Made by a program: the position numbers and the translations under genes
The notes under the pieces: generated by a model
Databases searched by the model: none
What the model was told of the DNA's origin: nothing
Seen by the model: the letters and a program-made list of their open reading frames with translations, nothing else
Origin: Nemertoderma westbladi
Lineage: Eukaryota > Xenacoelomorpha > Nemertodermatida > Nemertodermatidae
Length of the DNA: 64,000 nt
Direction of reading: 5' to 3'
Assembly (NCBI GenBank): GCA_032718475.1
Contig: JAUCBJ010003082.1
Location: forward strand, 1 to 64,000
Part shown: positions 1 through 15,868 of the stretch, one piece after another
Position numbering within the stretch: position 1 is the first letter of the stretch
How the letters are laid out: each line of letters starts with the position of its first letter

Positions 1-3000
1 CACTATTCTGATTATATTAATATAAACAATATTGCTGTTTTACCACTATTCTGATTATATTAATATAAACAATATTGCTGTTTTGCCACTATTCTGATTA
101 TATTAATATAAACAATATTGCTGTTTTACCACTATTCTGATTATATTAATATAAACAATATTGCTGTTTTACCACTATTCTGATTATTTTATTAATATAA
201 ACAATATTGCTGTTTTACTACTATTCTGATTATATTAATATAAACAATATTGCTGTTTTACCACTATTCTGATTATATTAATATAAACAATATTGCTGTT
301 TTGCCACTATTCTGATTATATTAATATAAACAATATTGCTGTTTTACCACTATTCTGATTATATTAATATAAACAATATTGCTGTTTTACCACTATTCTG
401 ATTATTTTATTAATATAAACAATATTGCTGTTTTACTACTATTCTGATTATATTAATATAAACAATATTGCTGTTTTGCCACTATTCTGATTATATTAAT
501 ATAAACAATATTGCTGTTTTACCACTATTCTGATTATATTAATATAAACAATATTGCTGTTTTACCACTATTCTGATTATTTTATTAATATAAACAATAT
601 TGCTGTTTTACTACTATTCTGATTATATTAATATAAACAATATTGCTGTTTTACCACTATTCTGATTATATTAATATAAACAATATTGCTGTTTTGCCAC
701 TATTCTGATTATATTAATATAAACAATATTGCTGATTTACCACTATTCTGATTATTTTATTAATATAAACAATATTGCTGTTTTACTACTATTCTGATTA
801 TATTAATATAAACAATATTGCTGATTTACCACTATTCTGATTATATTAATATAAACAATATTGCTGTTTTACTACTATTCTGATTATATTAATATAAACA
901 ATATTACTGTTTTACTACTATTCTGATTATATTAATATAAACAATATTGCTGTTTTACTACTATTCTGATTTTATTAATATAAACAATATTACTGTTTTA
1001 CTACTATTCTGATTTTATTAATATAAACAATATTACTGTTTTACCACTATTCTGATTATATTAATATAAACAATATTGCTGTTTTACTACTATTCTGATT
1101 ATATTAATATAAACAATATTGCTGTTTTACTACTATTCTGATTATATTAATATAAACAATATTACTGTTTTACTACTATTCTGATTATATTAATATAAAC
1201 AATATTGCTGTTTTACTACTATTCTGATTTTATTAATATAAACAATATTACTGTTTTACTACTATTCTGATTATATTAATATAAACAATATTGCTGTTTT
1301 ACTACTATTCTGATTATATTAATATAAACAATATTGCTGTTTTACTACTATTCTGATTATATTAATATAAACAATATTACTGTTTTACTACTATTCTGAT
1401 TATATTAATATAAACAATATTGCTGTTTTACTACTATTCTGATTATATTAATATAAACAATATTACTGTTTTACTACTATTCTGATTATATTAATATAAA
1501 CAATATTGCTGTTTTACTACTATTCTGATTTTATTAATATAAACAATATTGCTGTTTTACTACTATTCTGATTATATTAATATAAACAATATTACTGTTT
1601 TACCACTATTCTGATTATATTAATATAAACAATATTGCTGTTTTACTACTATTCTGATTTTATTAATATAAACAATATTACTGTTTTGCCACTATTCTGA
1701 TTATATTAATATAAACAATATTGCTGTTTTACCACTATTCTGATTATATTAATATAAACAATATTGCTGTTTTACCACTATTCTGATTATTTTATTAATA
1801 TAAACAATATTGCTGTTTTACCACTATTCTGATTATATTAATATAAACAATATTACTGTTTTACTACTATTCTGATTATATTAATATAAACAATATTGCT
1901 GTTTTACCACTATTCTGATTATATTAATATAAACAATATTACTGTTTTACCACTATTCTGATTATATTAATATAAACAATATAGCTGTTTTACTACTATT
2001 CTGATTTTATTAATATAAACAATATTACTGTTTTGCCACTATTCTGATTATATTAATATAAACAATATTGCTGTTTTACCACTATTCTGATTATTTTATT
2101 AATATAAACAATATTGCTGTTTTACCACTATTCTGATTATATTAATGTAAACAATATTACTGTTTTACTACTATTCTGATTATTTTATTAATATAAACAA
2201 TATTGCTGTTTTACCACTATTCTGATTATATTAATATAAACAATATTACTGTTTTACTACTATTCTGATTATATTAATATAAACAATATTACTGTTTTGC
2301 CACTATTCTGATTATATTAATATAAACAATATTGCTGTTTTACCACTATTCTGATTATATTAATATAAACAATATTACTGTTTTACCACTATTCTGATTA
2401 TATTAATATAAACAATATTGCTGTTTTACCACTATTCTGATTATATTAATATAAACAATATTGCTGTTTTACCACTATTCTGATTATTTTATTAATATAA
2501 ACAATATTGCTGTTTTACCACTATTCTGATTATATTAATATAAACAATATTACTGTTTTACTACTATTCTGATTATATTAATATAAACAATATTGCTGTT
2601 TTACCACTATTCTGATTATATTAATATAAACAATATTACTGTTTTACCACTATTCTGATTATATTAATATAAACAATATTGCTGTTTTACTACTATTCTG
2701 ATTTTATTAATATAAACAATATTACTGTTTTGCCACTATTCTGATTATATTAATATAAACAATATTGCTGTTTTACCACTATTCTGATTATATTAATATA
2801 AACAATATTACTGTTTTACCACTATTCTGATTATATTAATATAAACAATATTGCTGTTTTGCCACTATTCTGATTATATTAATATAAACAATATTACTGT
2901 TTTACCACTATTCTGATTATATTAATATAAACAATATTGCTGTTTTACCACTATTCTGATTATATTAATATAAACAATATTGCTGTTTTACCACTATTCT

Positions 3001-6000
3001 GATTATATTAATATAAACAATATTACTGTTTTACCACTATTCTGATTATATTAATATAAACAATATTGCTGTTTTGCCACTATTCTGATTATATTAATAT
3101 AAACAATATTACTGTTTTACCACTATTCTGATTATATTAATATAAACAATATTGCTGTTTTACCACTATTCTGATTATATTAATATAAACAATATTGCTG
3201 TTTTACCACTATTCTGATTATATTAATATAAACAATATTGCTGTTTTACCACTATTCTGATTATATTAATATAAACAATATTGCTGTTTTACCACTATTC
3301 TGATTATATTAATATAAACAATATTGCTATTTTACCACTATTCTGATTATATTAATATAAACAATATTGCTGTTTTACCACTATTCTGATTATATTAATA
3401 TAAACAATATTACTGTTTTACCACTATTCTGATTATATTAATATAAACAATATTGCTGTTTTACCACTATTCTGATTATATTAATATAAACAATATTACT
3501 GTTTTACCACTATTCTGATTATATTAATATAAACAATATTGCTGTTTTACCACTATTCTGATTATATTAATATAAACAATATTGCTGTTTTACCACTATT
3601 CTGATTATTTTATTAATATAAACAATATTGCTGTTTTACTACTATTCTGATTATATTAATATAAACAATATTGCTGTTTTGCCACTATTCTGATTATATT
3701 AATATAAACAATATTGCTGTTTTACCACTATTCTGATTATATTAATATAAACAATATTGCTGTTTTGCCACTATTCTGATTATATTAATATAAACAATAT
3801 TGCTGTTTTACCACTATTCTGATTATTTTATTAATATAAACAATATTGCTGTTTTACTACTATTCTGATTTTATTAATATAAACAATATTGCTGTTTTGC
3901 CACTATTCTGATTATATTAATATAAACAATATTGCTGTTTTACCACTATTCTGATTATATTAATATAAACAATATTGCTGTTTTGCCACTATTCTGATTA
4001 TATTAATATAAACAATATTGCTGTTTTGCCACTATTCTGATTATATTAATATAAACAATATTGATGTTTTACCACTATTCTGATTATATTAATATAAACA
4101 ATATTGTTGTTCTACCACTATTCTGATTATATTAATATAAACAATATTACTGTTTTACCACTATTCTGATTCTGATTATATTAATATAAACAATATTGCT
4201 GTTTTGCCACTATTCTGATTATATTAATATAAACAATATTGCTGTTTTACCACTATTCTGATTATATTAATATAAACAATATTGCTGTTTTGCCACTATT
4301 CTGATTATATTAATATAAACAATATTGCTGTTTTACTACTATTCTGATTATATTAATATAAACAATATTACTGTTTTACCACTATTCTGATTATATTAAT
4401 ATAAACAATATTGCTGTTTTACCACTATTCTGATTATATTAATATAAACAATATTACTGTTTTACCACTATTCTGATTATATTAATATAAACAATATTGT
4501 TGTTCTACCACTATTCTGATTATATTAATATAAACAATATTACTGTTTTACCACTATTCTGATTATATTAATATAAACAATATTGTTGTTCTACCACTAT
4601 TCTGATTATATTAATATAAACAATATTACTGTTTTACCACTATTCTGATTCTGATTATATTAATATAAACAATATTGCTGTTTTGCCACTATTCTGATTA
4701 TATTAATATAAACAATATTGCTGTTTTACCACTATTCTGATTATATTAATATAAACAATATTACTGTTTTACCACTATTCTGATTATATTAATATAAACA
4801 ATATTGATGTTTTACCACTATTCTGATTATATTAATATAAACAATATTGTTGTTCTACCACTATTCTGATTATATTAATATAAACAATATTGCTGTTTTG
4901 CCACTATTCTGATTATATTAATATAAACAATATTGCTGTTTTACCACTATTCTGATTATATTAATATAAACAATATTACTGTTTTACCACTATTCTGATT
5001 ATATTAATATAAACAATATTACTGTTTTACCACTATTCTGATTCTGATTATATTAATATAAACAATATTGCTGTTTTGCCACTATTCTGATTATATTAAT
5101 ATAAACAATATTGCTGTTTTACCACTATTCTGATTATATTAATATAAACAATATTGCTGTTTTACCACTATTCTGATTATATTAATATAAACAATATTAC
5201 TGTTTTGCCACTATTCTGATTATATTAATATAAACAATATTGCTGTTTTACCACTATTCTGATTATATTAATATAAACAATATTACTGTTTTACCACTAT
5301 TCTGATTATATTAATATAAACAATATTGATGTTTTACCACTATTCTGATTATATTAATATAAACAATATTGTTGTTCTACCACTATTCTGATTATATTAA
5401 TATAAACAATATTGCTGTTTTGCCACTATTCTGATTATATTAATATAAACAATATTGCTGTTTTACCACTATTCTGATTATATTAATATAAACAATATTG
5501 CTGTTTTGCCACTATTCTGATTATATTAATATAAACAATATTGCTGTTTTACCACTATTCTGATTATATTAATATAAACAATATTACTGTTTTACCACTA
5601 TTCTGATTATATTAATATAAACAATATTGATGTTTTACCACTATTCTGATTATATTAATATAAACAATATTGTTGTTCTACCACTATTCTGATTATATTA
5701 ATATAAACAATATTACTGTTTTACCACTATTCTGATTCTGATTATATTAATATAAACAATATTGCTGTTTTGCCACTATTCTGATTATATTAATATAAAC
5801 AATATTGCTGTTTTACCACTATTCTGATTATATTAATATAAACAATATTACTGTTTTACCACTATTCTGATTATATTAATATAAACAATATTGATGTTTT
5901 ACCACTATTCTGATTATATTAATATAAACAATATTGTTGTTCTACCACTATTCTGATTATATTAATATAAACAATATTGCTGTTTTGCCACTATTCTGAT

Positions 6001-8645
6001 TATATTAATATAAACAATATTGCTGTTTTACCACTATTCTGATTATATTAATATAAACAATATTGCTGTTTTGCCACTATTCTGATTATATTAATATAAA
6101 CAATATTGCTGTTTTACCACTATTCTGATTATATTAATATAAACAATATTGATGTTTTACCACTATTCTGATTATATTAATATAAACAATATTGTTGTTC
6201 TACCACTATTCTGATTATATTAATATAAACAATATTACTGTTTTACCACTATTCTGATTCTGATTATATTAATATAAACAATATTGCTGTTTTGCCACTA
6301 TTCTGATTATATTAATATAAACAATATTGCTGTTTTACCACTATTCTGATTATATTAATATAAACAATATTACTGTTTTACCACTATTCTGATTATATTA
6401 ATATAAACAATATTGATGTTTTACCACTATTCTGATTATATTAATATAAACAATATTGTTGTTCTACCACTATTCTGATTATATTAATATAAACAATATT
6501 ACTGTTTTACCACTATTCTGATTCTGATTATATTAATATAAACAATATTGCTGTTTTGCCACTATTCTGATTATATTAATATAAACAATATTGCTGTTTT
6601 ACCACTATTCTGATTATATTAATATAAACAATATTGCTGTTTTGCCACTATTCTGATTATATTAATATAAACAATATTGCTGTTTTACCACTATTCTGAT
6701 TATTTTATTAATATAAACAATATTGCTGTTTTACTACTATTCTGATTTTATTAATATAAACAATATTGCTGTTTTGCCACTATTCTGATTATATTAATAT
6801 AAACAATATTGCTGTTTTGCCACTATTCTGATTATATTAATATAAACAATATTGCTGTTTTACCACTATTCTGATTATATTAATATAAACAATATTACTG
6901 TTTTACCACTATTCTGATTATATTAATATAAACAATATTGCTGTTTTACCACTATTCTGATTATTTTATTAATATAAACAATATTGCTGTTTTACTACTA
7001 TTCTGATTTTATTAATATAAACAAATATTGCTGTTTTGCCACTATTCTGATTATATTAATATAAACAATATTGCTGTTTTACCACTATTCTGATTATATT
7101 AATATAAACAATATTGCTGTTTTGCCACTATTCTGATTATATTAATATAAACAATATTGCTGTTTTACCACTATTCTGATTATTTTATTAATATAAACAA
7201 TATTGCTGTTTTACTACTATTCTGATTTTATTAATATAAACAATATTGCTGTTTTGCCACTATTCTGATTATATTAATATAAACAATATTGCTGTTTTAC
7301 CACTATTCTGATTATATTAATATAAACAATATTGCTGTTTTACCACTATTCTGATTATATTAATATAAACAATATTACTGTTTTACCACTATTCTGATTA
7401 TATTAATATAAACAATATTACTGTTTTACCACTATTCTGATTATATTAATATAAACAATATTACTGTTTTACCACTATTCTGATTATATTAATATAAACA
7501 ATATTGATGTTTTACCACTATTCTGATTATATTAATATAAACAATATTGTTGTTCTACCACTATTCTGATTATATTAATATAAACAATATTGCTGTTTTG
7601 CCACTATTCTGATTATATTAATATAAACAATATTGCTGTTTTACTACTATTCTGATTATATTAATATAAACAATATTGCTGTTTTACCACTATTCTGATT
7701 ATATTAATATAAACAATATTGTTGTTCTACCACTATTCTGATTATATTAATATAAACAATATTGCTGTTTTGCCACTATTCTGATTATATTAATATAAAC
7801 AATATTGCTGTTTTACTACTATTCTGATTATATTAATATAAACAATATTGCTGTTTTACCACTATTCTGATTATATTAATATAAACAATATTACTGTTAT
7901 ACCACTATTCTGATTATATTAATATAAACAATATTGCTGTTTTACTACTATTCTGATTATATTAATATAAACAATATTGCTGTTTTACCACTATTCTGAT
8001 TATATTAATATAAACAATATTACTGTTTTACCACTATTCTGATTATATTAATATAAACAATATTACTGTTTTACCACTATTCTGATTCTGATTATATTAA
8101 TATAAACAATATTGCTGTTTTGCCACTATTCTGATTATATTAATATAAACAATATTGCTGTTTTACCACTATTCTGATTATATTAATATAAACAATATTA
8201 CTGTTTTACCACTATTCTGATTATATTAATATAAACAATATTGATGTTTTACCACTATTCTGATTATATTAATATAAACAATATTGTTGTTCTACCACTA
8301 TTCTGATTATATTAATATAAACAATATTGCTGTTTTGCCACTATTCTGATTATATTAATATAAACAATATTGCTGTTTTACCACTATTCTGATTATATTA
8401 ATATAAACAATATTGCTGTTTTGCCACTATTCTGATTATATTAATATAAACAATATTGCTGTTTTACCACTATTCTGATTATATTAATATAAACAATATT
8501 ACTGTTTTACCACTATTCTGATTATATTAATATAAACAATATTGATGTTTTACCACTATTCTGATTATATTAATATAAACAATATTGTTGTTCTACCACT
8601 ATTCTGATTATATTAATATAAACAATATTACTGTTTTACCACTAT

Positions 8646-9890
8646 TCTGATTCTGATTATATTAATATAAACAATATTGCTGTTTTGCCACTATTCTGAT
8701 TATATTAATATAAACAATATTGCTGTTTTGCCACTATTCTGATTATATTAATATAAACAATATTGCTGTTTTACCACTATTCTGATTATTTTATTAATAT
8801 AAACAATATTGCTGTTTTACTACTATTCTGATTTTATTAATATAAACAATATTGCTGTTTTGCCACTATTCTGATTATATTAATATAAACAATATTGCTG
8901 TTTTACCACTATTCTGATTATATTAATATAAACAATATTGCTGTTTTACCACTATTCTGATTCTGATTATATTAATATAAACAATATTGCTGTTTTACCA
9001 CTATTCTGATTATATTAATATAAACAATATTGCTGTTTTGCCACTATTCTGATTATATTAATATAAACAATATTGCTGTTTTACCACTATTCTGATTATT
9101 TTATTAATATAAACAATATTGCTGTTTTACTACTATTCTGATTTTATTAATATAAACAATATTGCTGTTTTGCCACTATTCTGATTATATTAATATAAAC
9201 AATATTGCTGTTTTACCACTATTCTGATTATATTAATATAAACAATATTGCTGTTTTACCACTATTCTGATTCTGATTATATTAATATAAACAATATTGC
9301 TGTTTTACCACTATTCTGATTATATTAATATAAACAATATTGCTGTTTTGCCACTATTCTGATTATATTAATATAAACAATATTGCTGTTTTACCACTAT
9401 TCTGATTATTTTATTAATATAAACAATATTGCTGTTTTACTACTATTCTGATTTTATTAATATAAACAATATTGCTGTTTTGCCACTATTCTGATTATAT
9501 TAATATAAACAATATTGCTGTTTTACCACTATTCTGATTATATTAATATAAACAATATTGCTGTTTTACCACTATTCTGATTCTGATTATATTAATATAA
9601 ACAATATTGCTGTTTTACCACTATTCTGATTATATTAATATAAACAATATTGCTGTTTTGCCACTATTCTGATTATATTAATATAAACAATATTGCTGTT
9701 TTACCACTATTCTGATTATTTTATTAATATAAACAATATTGCTGTTTTACTACTATTCTGATTTTATTAATATAAACAATATTGCTGTTTTGCCACTATT
9801 CTGATTATATTAATATAAACAATATTGCTGTTTTACCACTATTCTGATTATATTAATATAAACAATATTGCTGTTTTACCACTATTCTGA
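8646..9890. repeat. Seven-monomer (310-bp) higher-order repeat in satellite A
   Basis: The TTCTGA-duplication variant recurs at about 8646, 8956, 9266 and 9576, exactly 310 bp apart. Each interval holds seven monomers in the same variant order, including one TATTTTATT (+3) and one TTCTGA-duplicated (+6) monomer: 7 x 43 + 9 = 310. The first copy differs from the others at a G/A in its first monomer. A related copy lies near 13021-13331. This is a classical higher-order repeat signature of recent unequal exchange or replication slippage. Confidence 0.85.
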
Positions 9891-12230
9891 TTATATTAAT
9901 ATAAACAATATTACTGTTTTACCACTATTCTGATTATATTAATATAAACAATATTGATGTTTTACCACTATTCTGATTATATTAATATAAACAATATTGT
10001 TGTTCTACCACTATTCTGATTATATTAATATAAACAATATTGCTGTTTTGCCACTATTCTGATTATATTAATATAAACAATATTGCTGTTTTACCACTAT
10101 TCTGATTATATTAATATAAACAATATTACTGTTTTACCACTATTCTGATTATATTAATATAAACAATATTACTGTTTTACCACTATTCTGATTCTGATTA
10201 TATTAATATAAACAATATTGCTGTTTTGCCACTATTCTGATTATATTAATATAAACAATATTGCTGTTTTACCACTATTCTGATTATATTAATATAAACA
10301 ATATTGCTGTTTTACCACTATTCTGATTATATTAATATAAACAATATTACTGTTTTGCCACTATTCTGATTATATTAATATAAACAATATTGCTGTTTTA
10401 CCACTATTCTGATTATATTAATATAAACAATATTACTGTTTTACCACTATTCTGATTATATTAATATAAACAATATTGATGTTTTACCACTATTCTGATT
10501 ATATTAATATAAACAATATTGTTGTTCTACCACTATTCTGATTATATTAATATAAACAATATTGCTGTTTTGCCACTATTCTGATTATATTAATATAAAC
10601 AATATTGCTGTTTTACCACTATTCTGATTATATTAATATAAACAATATTGCTGTTTTGCCACTATTCTGATTATATTAATATAAACAATATTGCTGTTTT
10701 ACCACTATTCTGATTATATTAATATAAACAATATTACTGTTTTACCACTATTCTGATTATATTAATATAAACAATATTGATGTTTTACCACTATTCTGAT
10801 TATATTAATATAAACAATATTGTTGTTCTACCACTATTCTGATTATATTAATATAAACAATATTACTGTTTTACCACTATTCTGATTCTGATTATATTAA
10901 TATAAACAATATTGCTGTTTTGCCACTATTCTGATTATATTAATATAAACAATATTGCTGTTTTACCACTATTCTGATTATATTAATATAAACAATATTA
11001 CTGTTTTACCACTATTCTGATTATATTAATATAAACAATATTGATGTTTTACCACTATTCTGATTATATTAATATAAACAATATTGTTGTTCTACCACTA
11101 TTCTGATTATATTAATATAAACAATATTGCTGTTTTGCCACTATTCTGATTATATTAATATAAACAATATTGCTGTTTTACCACTATTCTGATTATATTA
11201 ATATAAACAATATTGCTGTTTTGCCACTATTCTGATTATATTAATATAAACAATATTGCTGTTTTACCACTATTCTGATTATATTAATATAAACAATATT
11301 GATGTTTTACCACTATTCTGATTATATTAATATAAACAATATTGTTGTTCTACCACTATTCTGATTATATTAATATAAACAATATTACTGTTTTACCACT
11401 ATTCTGATTCTGATTATATTAATATAAACAATATTGCTGTTTTGCCACTATTCTGATTATATTAATATAAACAATATTGCTGTTTTACCACTATTCTGAT
11501 TATATTAATATAAACAATATTACTGTTTTACCACTATTCTGATTATATTAATATAAACAATATTGATGTTTTACCACTATTCTGATTATATTAATATAAA
11601 CAATATTGTTGTTCTACCACTATTCTGATTATATTAATATAAACAATATTACTGTTTTACCACTATTCTGATTCTGATTATATTAATATAAACAATATTG
11701 CTGTTTTGCCACTATTCTGATTATATTAATATAAACAATATTGCTGTTTTACCACTATTCTGATTATATTAATATAAACAATATTGCTGTTTTGCCACTA
11801 TTCTGATTATATTAATATAAACAATATTGCTGTTTTACCACTATTCTGATTATTTTATTAATATAAACAATATTGCTGTTTTACTACTATTCTGATTTTA
11901 TTAATATAAACAATATTGCTGTTTTGCCACTATTCTGATTATATTAATATAAACAATATTGCTGTTTTGCCACTATTCTGATTATATTAATATAAACAAT
12001 ATTGCTGTTTTACCACTATTCTGATTATATTAATATAAACAATATTACTGTTTTACCACTATTCTGATTATATTAATATAAACAATATTGCTGTTTTACC
12101 ACTATTCTGATTATTTTATTAATATAAACAATATTGCTGTTTTACTACTATTCTGATTTTATTAATATAAACAATATTGCTGTTTTGCCACTATTCTGAT
12201 TATATTAATATAAACAATATTGCTGTTTTA
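9836..12230. repeat. About 2.4-kb block duplication inside satellite A (copy of 4686-7080)
   Basis: The order of monomer variants at 4686-7080 is reproduced at 9836-12230 with a constant offset of 5150 bp; a dozen spot checks were base-identical. The copy breaks near 7024/12174, where one copy has an extra A, and diverges at about 7090/12240. From there the second copy instead follows the block at about 7880-8990 with an offset of 4372 bp, up to about 13365. The array is therefore a mosaic of kilobase segments. Confidence 0.8.
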
Positions 12231-14600
12231 CCACTATTCTGATTATATTAATATAAACAATATTACTGTTATACCACTATTCTGATTATATTAATATAAA
12301 CAATATTGCTGTTTTACTACTATTCTGATTATATTAATATAAACAATATTGCTGTTTTACCACTATTCTGATTATATTAATATAAACAATATTACTGTTT
12401 TACCACTATTCTGATTATATTAATATAAACAATATTACTGTTTTACCACTATTCTGATTCTGATTATATTAATATAAACAATATTGCTGTTTTGCCACTA
12501 TTCTGATTATATTAATATAAACAATATTGCTGTTTTACCACTATTCTGATTATATTAATATAAACAATATTACTGTTTTACCACTATTCTGATTATATTA
12601 ATATAAACAATATTGATGTTTTACCACTATTCTGATTATATTAATATAAACAATATTGTTGTTCTACCACTATTCTGATTATATTAATATAAACAATATT
12701 GCTGTTTTGCCACTATTCTGATTATATTAATATAAACAATATTGCTGTTTTACCACTATTCTGATTATATTAATATAAACAATATTGCTGTTTTGCCACT
12801 ATTCTGATTATATTAATATAAACAATATTGCTGTTTTACCACTATTCTGATTATATTAATATAAACAATATTACTGTTTTACCACTATTCTGATTATATT
12901 AATATAAACAATATTGATGTTTTACCACTATTCTGATTATATTAATATAAACAATATTGTTGTTCTACCACTATTCTGATTATATTAATATAAACAATAT
13001 TACTGTTTTACCACTATTCTGATTCTGATTATATTAATATAAACAATATTGCTGTTTTGCCACTATTCTGATTATATTAATATAAACAATATTGCTGTTT
13101 TGCCACTATTCTGATTATATTAATATAAACAATATTGCTGTTTTACCACTATTCTGATTATTTTATTAATATAAACAATATTGCTGTTTTACTACTATTC
13201 TGATTTTATTAATATAAACAATATTGCTGTTTTGCCACTATTCTGATTATATTAATATAAACAATATTGCTGTTTTACCACTATTCTGATTATATTAATA
13301 TAAACAATATTGCTGTTTTACCACTATTCTGATTCTGATTATATTAATATAAACAATATTGCTGTTTTACTACTATTCTGATTTTATTAATATAAACAAT
13401 ATTGCTGTTTTGCCACTATTCTGATTATATTAATATAAACAATATTGCTGTTTTACCACTATTCTGATTATATTAATATAAACAATATTGCTGTTTTACC
13501 ACTATTCTGATTCTGATTATATTAATATAAACAATATTGCTGTTTTACCACTATTCTGATTATATTAATATAAACAATATTGCTGTTTTGCCACTATTCT
13601 GATTATATTAATATAAACAATATTGCTGTTTTACCACTATTCTGATTATTTTATTAATATAAACAATATTGCTGTTTTACTACTATTCTGATTTTATTAA
13701 TATAAACAATATTGCTGTTTTGCCACTATTCTGATTATATTAATATAAACAATATTGCTGTTTTACCACTATTCTGATTATATTAATATAAACAATATTG
13801 CTGTTTTACCACTATTCTGATTATATTAATATAAACAATATTGCTGTTTTACCACTATTCTGATTCTGATTATATTAATATAAACAATATTGCTGTTTTA
13901 CTACTATTCTGATTTTATTAATATAAACAATATTGCTGTTTTGCCACTATTCTGATTATATTAATATAAACAATATTGCTGTTTTACCACTATTCTGATT
14001 ATATTAATATAAACAATATTGCTGTTTTACCACTATTCTGATTCTGATTATATTAATATAAACAATATTGCTGTTTTACCACTATTCTGATTATATTAAT
14101 ATAAACAATATTGCTGTTTTACCACTATTCTGATTTTATTAATATAAACAATATTACTGTTTTACCACTATTCTAATTATATTAATATAAACAATATTAC
14201 TGTTTTACCACTATTCTAATTATATTAATATAAACAATATTGCTGTTTTGCCACTATTCTGATTATATTAATATAAACAATATTGCTGTTTTGCCACTAT
14301 TCTGATTTTATTAATATAAACAATATTACTGTTTTACCACTATTCTAATTATATTAATATAAACAATATTGCTGTTTTATCACTATTCTGATTATATTAA
14401 TATAAACAATATTACTGTTTTACCACTATTCTGATTATATTAATATAAACAATATTACTGTTTTACCACTATTCTGATTATATTAATATAAACAATATTG
14501 CTGTTTTATCACTATTCTGATTATATTAATATAAACAATATTGCTGTTTTACCACTATTCTGATTATATTAATATAAACAATATTGCTGTTTTACCACTG

Positions 14601-15663
14601 CTGCTTTGCTTATATTTGTTTACAATATATTATATGTTTACAATTTACCAGTATCTTGTTTACGATCCTACATCTGATCATCACAAGGTTACATTTACTT
14701 TCCAACTCGAATGGCCCTTTAAACCGTTACCACCGTTACCGTTACCGCTACCAGTAAAATGGAGATATGAAAAGAATATATAAATAATAAACGATGTTGT
14801 TACCAATTGAGGGAAAGGAGCAGGTTATAGAGGGTTTTTTTTTTCTAACCAAATCAATAAACGATGTTGTTAACAATATTGAATATAAAAATATTTTGGG
14901 ACGAATATAAATAATTTGGTGCGAAAAGTATGTAATCTGGGAAAGAAATATGTATTTAGACGTAGCATTAATGTATATTGCTTACAGAAAACATTAAATT
15001 TGGGGCGGAAAAAAATTATATTAGGTGCGAAAAATATGTAAAATGGGAAAGAAATAATTTGTAGTCTTTAGAAACCACCTATAGTCAGTTCCGCCGTTTT
15101 TGCCCAAATGGGATTGTTGCATTTCTTTATGTTAACGAACTGAGATAAATCACCAAAACAAGAAATATTATTTTTGAAGGTCCATATTTCCTACAACAAA
15201 CACCTCATACCTCTAACGATGTTATAACCCAACAATGTTATATTGCTAGACAGGCTGATTTATCCCAAGTTTCAATCATAATTTCATTAAATATAGAGCG
15301 GTTGCTATTGCTAGGGAAAGGTCTCCTTGTTGCTATGGAAACGTGTACAGACTTATATTTTTAAACTAACCCAGTTATGTAATCGTAATTTTTGTTTATG
15401 GCGAGTTTCAATTTGTTAATAACAGAAACGACAAATTTTACCCGGTTGCTATGAAAAGTCACCCTGTTGCTAGGGAAGTAGTCAATTTTTTTTGGTACAG
15501 GCTCAGATTAATCTACACATTTTTTTTACATAGAGTATATAGTGATATTTACATGCTTTTGTCCGGCAATTGACGATTTTCACCTTAAGCGACCCCACTA
15601 TAAACCAAACCTAGAATCGCAATAGTAACCATCGACGTTGTGGATACAACAACTGTATGTGGC
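14601..15663. other. Intergenic, AT-rich, no gene seen
   Basis: Sequence between satellite A and the 41-bp minisatellite. It holds a short run of CCGTTA/CCGCTA units (about 14718-14756) and two copies of AATAAACGATGTTGTTA/ACC-type sequence (about 14786 and 14857). All open frames are short and without coding character, and no RNA gene was recognised. Confidence 0.6.
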
Positions 15664-15868
15664 ATTGATTTCCTACAGTTAGGAATACTACCAACACTTT
15701 GTACATTGATTTCCTACAGTTAGGAATACTACCAACACTTTGTACATTGATTTCCTACAGTTAGGAATACTACCAACACTTTGTACATTGATTTCCTACA
15801 GTTAGGAATACTACCAACACTTTGTACATTGATTTCCTACAGTTAGGAATACTACCAACACTTTGTAC
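15664..15868. repeat. 41-bp minisatellite, five copies, with hairpin core
   Basis: Five consecutive copies of a 41-bp unit begin at 15664, 15705, 15746, 15787 and 15828 and look identical. Each contains TTCCTACAGTTAGGAA, a 6-bp inverted repeat around a 4-base loop. The short open frame across the last copy (15822-16010) is a by-product of the repeat. Confidence 0.93.

Larger units (their letters stand above)
1..14600. repeat. 43-bp AT-rich satellite array (satellite A)
   Basis: Uninterrupted head-to-tail array of roughly 340 copies of a 43-bp monomer, truncated by the left edge of the window. Each monomer joins CACTATTCTGAT, the perfect 14-bp palindrome TTATATTAATATAA, and CAATATTGCTGTTTTAC. 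Recurrent variants are GCTG/ACTG/GATG/GTTG in the tail, ACC/ACT/GCC at the junction, a 3-bp insertion giving a TATTTTATT core, and a 6-bp TTCTGA duplication. The variants recur in ordered blocks, so the array evolves by multi-monomer amplification. No convincing gene lies inside; the 80-residue open frame beginning in the last monomers (14541-14783) is the array running into flanking DNA. Function, for example centromeric or heterochromatic, cannot be read from sequence. Confidence 0.98.

Noticed and set aside
1-14600. CRISPR-like or origin-like interpretation of the regular 43-bp repeats
   Set aside because: The units are contiguous with no unique spacers, and the context is clearly eukaryotic satellite DNA.
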